From Kiloniellales bacterium (lineage in GTDB: Bacteria > Pseudomonadota > Alphaproteobacteria > Kiloniellales > JAKSBE01), in NCBI GenBank assembly GCA_030067055.1, contig JASJAL010000221.1:1-13229 (forward strand): a DNA stretch of 13,229 nt. Reading direction: 5' to 3'. Position 1 is the stretch's first letter. Every line of letters begins with the position of its first letter. Below the pieces are notes generated by a model, which was not told where the DNA came from, made no database searches, and worked only from the letters and a program-made list of their open reading frames with translations. Shown piece after piece: positions 1-8,444 of the stretch. Both the position numbers and the translations under genes were made by a program.

Positions 1-1827
<1,827 letters not shown>

Positions 1828-1831
<4 letters not shown>

Positions 1832-3459
1832 TCGTCCTTCTTGGGGCGCTTGGCGACGGAGCGGGATTCGTAGAGGGTCTTCTCGCTTTCCGCATCGATA
1901 CCGCTGAGCCGGACGTCGTAGCCCCAGAGGCGGCGGACCTGGGCCAGGACCTCGTCCCGGTTTTTCTCGTCCAGGGGGATGCCGTCGCGCACGTTGTGGC
2001 GCAGAACCAGTTCTCGGTCGCCCTTGAGGTCGACGTCGACGACCTGGATGTCCGGCTCGTTCTGCGAGATGTCGTAGGAGGTCGCCAGCTTGTCGCGGAC
2101 CACGCGATAGCCGCGCTCGTCGTGGATCGCGCCGACCTCGTAGTACTTGTCGCGTGAATCGTCGTTCAGCAGGAACAGCTTGAACTCGCGGATCAGGCGC
2201 GGGCTGAGGTACTGCCGGATGAAGGATTCGTCCCGGTAGTTAGCCCAGGCGTCGCGCAGAACCCCGCGCCAATCGTCGCAGCCGGCGATATCGGGGAACC
2301 AGTCGTGGTCCTCGTCGCTGGGCGCGGTGCAGATCCGCTTGATGTCCTGCATCATGGCGAAGCCCAGGGCGTAGGGGTTGATGCCCGAGAAGCGGGGGTC
2401 GTCGAAGTCCGGCTGGAAGACCACGTTTGAGTGGCTGTGCAGGACCTCCATCAGGGCGCCCTCGGTGATCTGGCCGCGGTCGTAGAGCGCGTTGACGATG
2501 TAGTGGTGCACGAAGGTCGCGCAGCCCTCGTTCATCACCTTGGTCTGCTTCTGCGGGTAGAAGTACTGCGCCAGGTTCCGGACGATGCGCAGCATCTCGC
2601 GCTGCCAGGGCTCCAGCGCCGGGCTGTTCTTCTCGATGAAGTAGAGCAGGTTCTCTTCCGGCAGGTTGAGCTGCTTCTTGCGTTCGGCCAGAAGCTTTTC
2701 GGTCTCGCTGGGGTCTTTGCTGTCCGCCACTTTGGGCAGCGTGCGCCAGAGATCGTTGTAGGTCTGGTCCTCATAGGCCTGGCGCGCCTCGGCGCGTTCC
2801 TGGCGCTGGCGCTCGGTGACGAAGTTCTGCCGGCGGTAGCGGAAGACGCCCTGGTCCATCAGGGCGTGGGCAGCGTCCAGTATCTCCTCGACGGCGTCGA
2901 GGCCGTGACGCTCCTCGCACTTGGCGATGTAGCCCTTGGCGAACTCCAGGTAGTCGAGGATCGCCTCGGCGTCGGTCCACTGCTGGAACAGGTAGTTGTT
3001 CTTGAAGAAATGGTTGTGCCCGAAGGCGGCGTGGGCGAGGACCAGGGTCTGCATCGCCATGGTGTTCTCTTCCATGTAGTAGCTGATGCAGGGATTGGAG
3101 TTGATGACGATCTCGTAGGCCAGGCCCTGGAAGCCCTTGCGGTACATCGTCTCTTCGTGGACGAAGCGCTTGCCGAAGGACCAGTGCTGGTACATCAGCG
3201 GCATGCCGATGGCGCAATAGGCGTCCAGCATCTGCTCCGAGGAAATGATCTCGATCTGATTGGGGTAGACCTCGAGGCCCAGATCCTCCTCGGCGATCTC
3301 CTGGATCGCGGCGTAGGTCGTCTCGAGCTTCTGGAAGGTCCATTCCGAGCCGTCGAACAGGAGGCCTTGTGCCGGCTTGGTTTTCGAGGTCGTTGCCTTT
3401 GGGGCCTTCGGCTTCGTCGTCTTCGGCGTCGCCGCTTTGCGCTTGCTTGCCGCAGCCAT
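1828..3459 (-). CDS. ycgB: SpoVR family protein (YcgB-like)
   Basis: This 543-residue protein is a full-length member of the SpoVR family, named after a Bacillus sporulation gene but widespread in non-sporulating proteobacteria (E. coli YcgB). Its biochemical activity is unknown. Family-typical blocks are seen at 70-92 (EIISSEQMLDAY, MPLMYQHW), 115-130 (YEIVINSNPCISYYME), 143-152 (HAAFGHNHFF) and 309-320 (MNEGCATFVHHY). The His/Glu clusters in the last two look like metal-binding sites, which is inference. Residues 1-31 form a basic Lys/Pro/Ala/Thr-rich tail that core members lack. The ATG at 3459 has AGGGAG five bases upstream. A longer reading from 3600 is rejected because it would run into yeaH and add unrelated residues. 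It is the last gene of the prkA-yeaH-spoVR operon, 17 bases after yeaH. These three are known to co-occur and are linked to stationary phase, nitrogen starvation and other stress. Confidence 0.96.
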
Positions 3460-3476
3460 GTTTGCTCCCTGGCCCG

Positions 3477-4787
3477 TCAGGCCGTTTCCTTGTTCTTTGC
3501 GAAGAGCTCGCGGAAAACCGGGTAGATGTCGCCCGGCTTGGAGATCCGCTTGGTGTCGAAGTTCCCGAATTCCTCTGCGAGCCGGCGATAGCCGCGCCAC
3601 AGGGTCTTGCCGCCGTTCGAGTTCTGGAACAGCTGGAACTCGCGCTCGTCGAGGATCTCGACATAGGCGAAGTACTGGCAGACCGGCAGCAGTTCCTGGG
3701 CGAGAATCTCCAGGCAGTAGCCGGTGTCGTCCTCGAAGTTGTCGCCGTCCGAGGCCTGGGCCGCGTAGATGTTCCAGTCCTGGACCGGATAGCGATCGCG
3801 CAGGACCTTGCGCATCTCGACCAGCGCGGTGGAAACCACCGTGCCGCCGGTCTCACGGCTGTAGAAGAAGGTCTCTTCGTCGACTTCCGACGCCTTGTGG
3901 GTGTGGCGGATGAAGACGATGTCGATGCGCTCGTAGCGGCGCTCGAGGAAGAGGTGCAGCAGGATGAAGAAGCGCTTGGCGAGGTCCTTCTCGCGCGGGC
4001 CCATCGAGCCGGAGACGTCCATCAGGCAGAACATCACGGCGTTGGTCTTAGGCTGCGGCACTTGCTCGAAGCGGTTGTAGCGGATGTCGAGCGGGTCGAT
4101 GTAGGGGATCGCCTTCCAGCGCCGCTGGACGTTTTCGAGCTCGACCTTGAGCTCGATCAGGCGGCGCATCTCGCGGGCGTCGAGGTGATCCTTGGCCTCG
4201 AGCTCGTCGACCTCCTCCTGCAGGCCCTCGACGTCGCCCAGGACCGGGCGCTTGAGTGCGATCCGCCGGCCCAGGCTGTGGCGCATGGTGCGCAGGACGT
4301 TGATGTTCGTGGTCGTGCCGTCGACTGCATAGCCGGCGCGCTGCGGCTTGTAGGCCGTGGTTTCCTTGAGATTGGTCTTCACCAGATCGGGCAGCTCGAG
4401 GTCCTCGAAGAAGAGGTCGAGGAACTCTTCGCGGGTCAGGGCAAAGGTGAACTCGTCCTCGCCCTCGCCGCTGTCGCTGGCTTCCTTGCCGCCTTCGCCC
4501 TTGCCGCTGGGCGGCTTGTTGATCCGGTCGCCCGGGGTGAACTCCTTGTTCCCGGGGAAGATCCGCTCGCGCCGGCCGCCGCTGGAGGCATGGCGCAGGC
4601 GTGGCTCACGGATGCCTTTGGTCGGGATCGAGACCGATTCCCCGCCGCCGACGTCGGTGATCTTGCGGTCCTTGAGCGACTTGTTGACCGCGTCCTTGAT
4701 CTGGGCACGGGCGCGGCGCAGGAAGCGCTGCCGGTTGACGAGGCTCTTGTCCTTGGGATTCAGGCGCCTGTCGATGAAGTGTCGCAT
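3477..4787 (-). CDS. yeaH: YeaH/YhbH family protein (DUF444, VWA-like)
   Basis: The 436-residue product belongs to DUF444, whose members accompany PrkA kinases (YeaH in E. coli, YhbH in Bacillus). The N-terminus, starting MRHFIDRRLNPKDKS, is typical. A Gly/Glu/Ser-rich acidic linker covers about residues 92-113. The C-terminal half is a von Willebrand factor A fold with an intact metal-ion-dependent adhesion site: DVSGS at 257-261, the Thr of GGT at 314-316, and a distal ASDGDN at 345-350. VWA proteins commonly work as partners of AAA+ ATPases, which suits the upstream PrkA. The ATG at 4787 is chosen because it begins the conserved domain and has AGGAG ten bases upstream. An in-frame ATG at 4871 would overlap prkA and add low-complexity residues. 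The gene follows prkA by 53 bases, an interval holding a strong GC hairpin, and precedes the SpoVR gene by 17 bases. Function is unknown beyond the stress-response association. Confidence 0.96.
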   Translation of the reverse strand: MRHFIDRRLNPKDKSLVNRQRFLRRARAQIKDAVNKSLKDRKITDVGGGESVSIPTKGIREPRLRHASSGGRRERIFPGNKEFTPGDRINKPPSGKGEGGKEASDSGEGEDEFTFALTREEFLDLFFEDLELPDLVKTNLKETTAYKPQRAGYAVDGTTTNINVLRTMRHSLGRRIALKRPVLGDVEGLQEEVDELEAKDHLDAREMRRLIELKVELENVQRRWKAIPYIDPLDIRYNRFEQVPQPKTNAVMFCLMDVSGSMGPREKDLAKRFFILLHLFLERRYERIDIVFIRHTHKASEVDEETFFYSRETGGTVVSTALVEMRKVLRDRYPVQDWNIYAAQASDGDNFEDDTGYCLEILAQELLPVCQYFAYVEILDEREFQLFQNSNGGKTLWRGYRRLAEEFGNFDTKRISKPGDIYPVFRELFAKNKETA

Positions 4788-4812
4788 GACGTCCGCTCTC
4801 CTGGTGGCCCAT

Positions 4813-4834
4813 CCGGGCCCCCGGGGGAGCCCGG
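4813..4834 (-). other. GC-rich hairpin between prkA and yeaH
   Basis: In the 53-base gap between prkA and yeaH, a 22-base near-perfect inverted repeat runs CCGGGC ... GCCCGG, with a C-run/G-run core and one mismatched pair. On the transcribed (minus) strand it lies about 25 bases before the yeaH start and is not followed by a U-tract, so it is not a standard intrinsic terminator. It could protect the prkA mRNA 3' end or set the prkA:yeaH expression ratio. That role is inference. Confidence 0.4.
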
Positions 4835-4840
4835 TTCGCC

Positions 4841-6790
4841 TCAGCCGGCCTTGTTGACCCGCATGTACCACTCGACCAGGCGGCGGACCTGCCGTTCGGT
4901 GTAGCCGCGCGAGGTCATGCGGTGCACGAACTCGGTGTGCTGCTTGTCGGTCTGGCTGTCCTTCTTGGTGCCGAAGCTGATCACCGGCAACAGGTCCTCG
5001 ACCTGGCTGAACATCCGCTTCTCGATGACCTCGCGGATCTTCTCGTAGCTGGTCCAGGAGGGGTTCTTGCCATTGTTGTTGGCCCGGGCGCGCAGCGAGA
5101 ACTTGACCACCTCGTTGCGGAAGTCCTTCGGGTTGGCGATGCCGGCAGGCTTCTCGATCTTGGACAGCTCGGCGTCCAGGATCTCGCGGTCGAAGACCTG
5201 GCCGGTATCCGGATCCTTGTAGTCCTGCTCCTCGATCCAGGCATCGGCGTAGGCGATGTAGCGGTCGAAGAGGTTCTGGCCGTACTCGGAGTAGGATTCG
5301 AGGTAGGCCTTCTGGATCTCGTGGCCGATGAACTCGGCGTAGCGCGGGGCCAGCTCGGACTTGATGAACTCGAGATAGCGCTCCTCGGTATCCTTCGGGA
5401 ACTGCTCGCGCTTGACCGACTGCTCCAGGATGTACATCAGGTGCACCGGATCGGCGGCGACCTCCTCGGTGTCGTAGTTGAAGGTCTCGGACAGCACCTT
5501 GAAGGCGAAGCGGGTCGAGACCCCGTTCATGCCCTCGTCGACGCCGGCCACTTCGCGGTATTCCTGGACCGACTTGGCCTTGGGGTCGGTGTCCTTGAGG
5601 TTCTCGCCGTCATAAATGCGCATCTTGGAGAAAATCGAGGAATTCTCGTGCTCGCGCAGGCGGGTCAGGACGCAGAACTTGCTCAGGGTGTCCAGGACCT
5701 CGGGCGCGCAGGAGGCTTCGCCGAGCTCGCTCTCCTTCAAGAGCTTCTCGTAGATCTGCGCTTCCTCGTGGGCCCGCAGGCAATAGGGCACCTTGACCAC
5801 GCAGATCCGGTCGAGGAAGGCCTCGTTGTTCTTGTTGTTCTTGAACTGCTCCCACTCGGCTTCGTTGGAGTGGGCCAGGATGGTGCCCTGGAAGGGGAAG
5901 GCGCCGAAGCTCTCGGTGCCCAGGTAGTTGCCTTCCTGGGTCGCGGTCAGCAGCGGGTGCAGCACCTTGATCGGCGCCTTGAACATCTCGACGAACTCCA
6001 GCATGCCCTGGGTCGTGCAGTTCAGGCCGCCGGAGAAGCTGTAGGCGTCGGGGTCGTTCTGGCTGTAGTGCTCGAGCTTGCGGATGTCGATCTTGCCGAC
6101 CAGCGCCGAGATGTCCTGGTTGTTCTCGTCGCCCGGCTCGGTCTTGGCGATGCCGATCCGGCGCAGCCGCGAGGGCATCAGCCGGGTCACCGTGAACTTG
6201 GAAATGTCGCCGTCGAACTCGTCCAGCCGCTTGGTCGCCCAGGGCGAGATCAGGCCGTTCAGGCGCCGCTCGGCAATGCCGTACTTGTTCTCCAGCAGAT
6301 CGCCGAACTTCTCAGGATCGAAGAGGCCAAGGGGGGATTCCAGAACCGGGCTGATCTCGTCGCCGGCCTTGAGGACGTAGATCGGATAGGCCTCCATCAG
6401 GCTCTTCAGGCGCTCTGCCAGGGACGATTTGCCGCCGCCCACGGGCCCTAGCAGGTAGAGGATCTGCTTGCGCTCTTCCAGTCCCTGCGCCGCGTACTGG
6501 AAATAGCCCACGATCCGCTGGATCGTGTCCTCCATGCCGTAGAAGTCCTTGAAAGCCGGATAAACCTTGATGGTCCGGTTCAGGAAGATGCGGCCGAGGC
6601 GGGAATCCGCGCTGGTGTCGATCACCTCGGGCTCGCCGATCGCCGCGATCATGCGCTCGGCGGCGGTGGCGTACATCATCGGGTCATCGCGACAAGCCAT
6701 CAGGTAGTCCTGAAGACTCATGTCCTCCTGCTTGTCGCGGTCGTAGACTTCAGAGAAGAGGTCGAAAACATCCTTGGCAAGGGCGGTCAT
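4841..6790 (-). CDS. prkA: PrkA family serine protein kinase / AAA+ ATPase (YeaG-like)
   Basis: The 649-residue protein has normal length for PrkA/YeaG. The N-terminal half is an AAA+ domain with a clear Walker A (GPVGGGKSS, residues 115-123), a Walker B-like MLEFVEMF (263-270), a sensor-like ILAHSNEAEW (304-313) and a candidate arginine finger in FLDRIC (325-330). The C-terminal part (about 425-649) corresponds to the PrkA C-terminal domain first likened to cAMP-dependent kinases. Family members have been described as serine kinases, and Bacillus PrkA has also been reported to act as an ATP-dependent protease, so the chemistry is not settled. In E. coli, yeaGH respond to nitrogen starvation and RpoS. 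The ATG at 6790 has GGGAG six bases upstream. It is the first gene of the prkA-yeaH-spoVR operon, so its promoter should lie in 6791-7214. Confidence 0.96.
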   Translation of the reverse strand: MTALAKDVFDLFSEVYDRDKQEDMSLQDYLMACRDDPMMYATAAERMIAAIGEPEVIDTSADSRLGRIFLNRTIKVYPAFKDFYGMEDTIQRIVGYFQYAAQGLEERKQILYLLGPVGGGKSSLAERLKSLMEAYPIYVLKAGDEISPVLESPLGLFDPEKFGDLLENKYGIAERRLNGLISPWATKRLDEFDGDISKFTVTRLMPSRLRRIGIAKTEPGDENNQDISALVGKIDIRKLEHYSQNDPDAYSFSGGLNCTTQGMLEFVEMFKAPIKVLHPLLTATQEGNYLGTESFGAFPFQGTILAHSNEAEWEQFKNNKNNEAFLDRICVVKVPYCLRAHEEAQIYEKLLKESELGEASCAPEVLDTLSKFCVLTRLREHENSSIFSKMRIYDGENLKDTDPKAKSVQEYREVAGVDEGMNGVSTRFAFKVLSETFNYDTEEVAADPVHLMYILEQSVKREQFPKDTEERYLEFIKSELAPRYAEFIGHEIQKAYLESYSEYGQNLFDRYIAYADAWIEEQDYKDPDTGQVFDREILDAELSKIEKPAGIANPKDFRNEVVKFSLRARANNNGKNPSWTSYEKIREVIEKRMFSQVEDLLPVISFGTKKDSQTDKQHTEFVHRMTSRGYTERQVRRLVEWYMRVNKAG

Positions 6791-6820
6791 GGTGGGCTCC
6801 CAGACAAGTGCTGACGTGGA

Positions 6821-6847
6821 CTTGCAACGGCGCCAAAGAACCTTGCA
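6821..6847. repeat. Direct repeat CTTGCA, 21-bp spacing
   Basis: CTTGCA occurs at 6821-6826 and again at 6842-6847, so the copies are 21 bases apart, close to two helical turns. They lie between the candidate minus-strand promoter and the prkA start codon, in the presumed 5' leader. Such spacing suits two protein contacts on one face of the DNA. Six-base repeats can also arise by chance, so this is a weak call. Confidence 0.25.
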
Positions 6848-6850
6848 CCA

Positions 6851-6882
6851 ATATGGTTAACAGATCCTTGGCTTCTTTCGAC
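6851..6882 (-). promoter_or_regulatory. Candidate heat-shock (RpoH-like) promoter for prkA operon
   Basis: Read on the minus strand, GTCGAAA (6882 to 6876) resembles the RpoH -35 consensus CTTGAAA with 5 of 7 matches. AACCATAT (6858 to 6851) resembles the -10 consensus CCCCATNT with 6 of 8. The intervening 17 bases are slightly longer than usual. Transcription would start around 6843-6846 and leave a leader of roughly 55 bases before the prkA ATG. The stress role of the operon makes this plausible, but the match is weak and unsupported by any other evidence. Confidence 0.2.
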
Positions 6883-7047
6883 GCCGAGCTCCCGACCCCT
6901 TTAATTCCCTCAGTCGTTCTTTGTTATACGCGGAAAGGTCGCAGCACCTCCCCGCGCCTTTATTGTCTTCCTCTCAGTCCCGACGTGGTAAGCCCGACCA
7001 AATCGCACAAGGGACCGAATCGATTCGCAAAGACTAGCAGATTTCCA

Positions 7048-7122
7048 TTTCGAAAGCCTGAACTGCCTTCAGTATCTCTTAATTTCGATGGATAACACTC
7101 CCTTTCGATATATGCCATTTCG
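7048..7122. repeat. Cluster of TTTCG-type short repeats
   Basis: TTTCG occurs four times within 75 bases on the plus strand, starting at 7048, 7083, 7103 and 7118. The middle two share the heptamer TTTCGAT and are exactly 20 bases apart (7083-7089 and 7103-7109). The outer two share CCATTTCG. A further TTTCGA lies at 6876-6881. The cluster is about 95-165 bases upstream of the binding-protein gene, a reasonable place for activator or repressor sites. No regulator is encoded nearby to pair it with. Confidence 0.3.
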
Positions 7123-7214
7123 GCAGGAAATCTGGGCCTGAGACCGCGTTCCGGCTGGCATGGCCGCGGCCTCCGGGAGATCCCCTTGCATTGTAGGATA
7201 GAGAGACGGCGACC

Positions 7215-8444
7215 GTGATGCGTGAGAGCCTTTGCCTCGCCTTGACCGGGCTGGCCGCTTTCGGCCTAAGCCTGGTTTTTTCCCTCCAGGGCGTCCAGGC
7301 GGACAGCCAAACCGCGGCCGTCGATCCGACGGCCGATCCCATACTGATCGGCCTCGATGCGGACATGTCAAAGGGCGCGGCGCAGAGCGGCGAGGCGATT
7401 CGCCGGGGACTGGTCCTGGCGATCGAAGAGATCAACGCCCGGGGCGGCGTGCTCGAACGGCCGCTGTCGCTGGTGGTCCGCGACCATCGCGGTACCCCCG
7501 CGCGCGGCCGCGACAACATCGAGGATTTCGCGGCGATGGACGGCCTGGTCGCCGTCGTCGGCGGGATCCACACCCCAGTGGCTCTGGCCGAGCTGGAGGC
7601 GATCCACCGCCACGGGCTTCCTTATCTCGGACCCTGGGCGGCCGGTACGCCGGTGGTCTCCAACGGCTACGAGCCGAACTTCGTGTTTCGGGTCTCGGTG
7701 CGCGACGAGCACGCCGGCGGCTACCTAGTCGAGGCAGCCCGCAATCGCGGCTTCAAGCGCCTGGGCTTGTTGCTGTGGCGCACCGGCTGGGGCCGCTCGA
7801 ACGAGGCCGCGATGCACGAGGCCTTGGCCAGGCAGGGATTGCACCCGGCGGCCGTGGCCTGGCTCAACACCGGTGAGCGGGACATGAGCGCGCAGATCGA
7901 TAAGCTGCGCGCGGCCGGCGCCGAGGTCATCATGCTGGTCGCCAACCCGGTCGAGGGTCTGATCGCGATCCGCGAGATCGCCCGAAGGCCGGAAGCCGAG
8001 CGCCTACCGATCATCTCGCACTGGGGCATCACCGGCGGGGATTTCTTCGCCAAGGCCGGCGATGCCCTGTCCAGGGTCGACCTCTCCTTCCTGCAGACCT
8101 TCTCGTTCTTTGATCCGCCCTTCCCCGACCGGGCCGCGCGGCTCTACGAGGCCTACTGCGCGCGCTTCGGCGGCTGCCGATCGCCCGCAGACGTCATTTC
8201 TCCGGTCGGCACCGCCCATGCTTATGACCTCGTGCAGCTGCTCAGCCAGGCGGTCGAAAGAGCGGGAACCACGGACCGTGCAGCGATCCGCAAGAGCCTG
8301 GAACGGCTCGGTCGCTACGAAGGCTTGATGCGCGACTACGATCCGGCCTTCACGTCGGATCGCCACGATGCTCTCGACGCAAGCGATTTTCGCCTCTGCC
8401 GCTTTGACGAAAACGGCGCGATCGTGCCGATCGGGGTCCGATGA
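7215..8444 (+). CDS. Periplasmic substrate-binding protein, branched-chain amino acid type (Peripla_BP_6)
   Basis: The 409-residue protein is a secreted type I periplasmic binding protein of the LivJ-like family. A Sec signal peptide occupies residues 1-29, with a hydrophobic core at about 8-22 and likely cleavage after VQA. There is no lipobox cysteine, so it should be soluble. The mature chain starts ILIGLDADMSKGAAQSGEAI, followed by IEEINARGGV (70-79), LVVRDHRGTP (86-95) and VVGGIHTPVALAE (114-126), all typical of the family. C315 and C321 are six residues apart and could form a disulfide in the periplasm. No permease or ATPase gene is adjacent. Instead the TGA overlaps the ATG of a membrane receptor by four bases, suggesting a sensing role rather than transport. 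The start is GTG 7215 or ATG 7218, which are consecutive codons; GAGAGA at 7201-7206 spaces better to the GTG. The ligand cannot be predicted. Confidence 0.9.
   Translation: MMRESLCLALTGLAAFGLSLVFSLQGVQADSQTAAVDPTADPILIGLDADMSKGAAQSGEAIRRGLVLAIEEINARGGVLERPLSLVVRDHRGTPARGRDNIEDFAAMDGLVAVVGGIHTPVALAELEAIHRHGLPYLGPWAAGTPVVSNGYEPNFVFRVSVRDEHAGGYLVEAARNRGFKRLGLLLWRTGWGRSNEAAMHEALARQGLHPAAVAWLNTGERDMSAQIDKLRAAGAEVIMLVANPVEGLIAIREIARRPEAERLPIISHWGITGGDFFAKAGDALSRVDLSFLQTFSFFDPPFPDRAARLYEAYCARFGGCRSPADVISPVGTAHAYDLVQLLSQAVERAGTTDRAAIRKSLERLGRYEGLMRDYDPAFTSDRHDALDASDFRLCRFDENGAIVPIGVR

Larger units (their letters stand above)
6791..7214. promoter_or_regulatory. Divergent intergenic region upstream of prkA and the binding-protein gene
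   Basis: This 424-base stretch is the only long non-coding interval and is visibly AT-richer than its surroundings. It must carry the promoters of the prkA operon (minus) and of the binding protein-receptor operon (plus). I see a heat-shock-like element for the minus strand (6851-6882), a paired CTTGCA repeat (6821-6847) and a cluster of TTTCG repeats (7048-7122), listed separately. A minus-strand TATAAC (6928 to 6923) resembles a -10 box but lacks a matching -35. GGCCGCGGCC at 7162-7171 is a perfect 10-bp palindrome. The open frames that cross this stretch resemble no known protein. No convincing sigma-70 or sigma-54 promoter was found for the plus-strand gene. Confidence 0.5.

Noticed and set aside
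3460..3600. Longer start of the SpoVR-family gene at 3600
   Set aside because: It would overlap the end of yeaH and add 47 residues unlike the family. The ATG at 3459 has a well-spaced AGGGAG.
4788..4871. Longer start of yeaH at 4871
   Set aside because: It would overlap the end of prkA and add 28 Arg/Gly-rich residues. The family N-terminus begins at 4787.
4922..6451. Long open frame (509 codons) on the plus strand inside prkA
   Set aside because: It is an antisense shadow of a certain gene. The translation is rich in repetitive Leu/Val/Gly/Asp, resembles no family and has no convincing start signal. GC-rich genes routinely leave such frames open.
6923..6928. Minus-strand TATAAC as a -10 box for prkA
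   Set aside because: No -35-like hexamer at 16-18 bases upstream; the bases there read GGAGG-like sequence.
6808..7095. Small open frame (95 codons) on the plus strand in the intergenic region
   Set aside because: No ribosome-binding site, no recognisable family, and codon use unlike the neighbouring genes; probably chance in an AT-richer regulatory region.
7156..7170. Sigma-54-like TGGCAT-N5-CGGCC upstream of the binding-protein gene
   Set aside because: The GG and GC are correctly spaced, but the -12 element lacks the TTGC core, and the match is largely explained by the GC-rich palindrome at 7162-7171.
7194..7199. Plus-strand TAGGAT as a -10 box for the binding-protein gene
   Set aside because: No acceptable -35 at the right distance, and it would place the transcription start almost on top of the ribosome-binding site.
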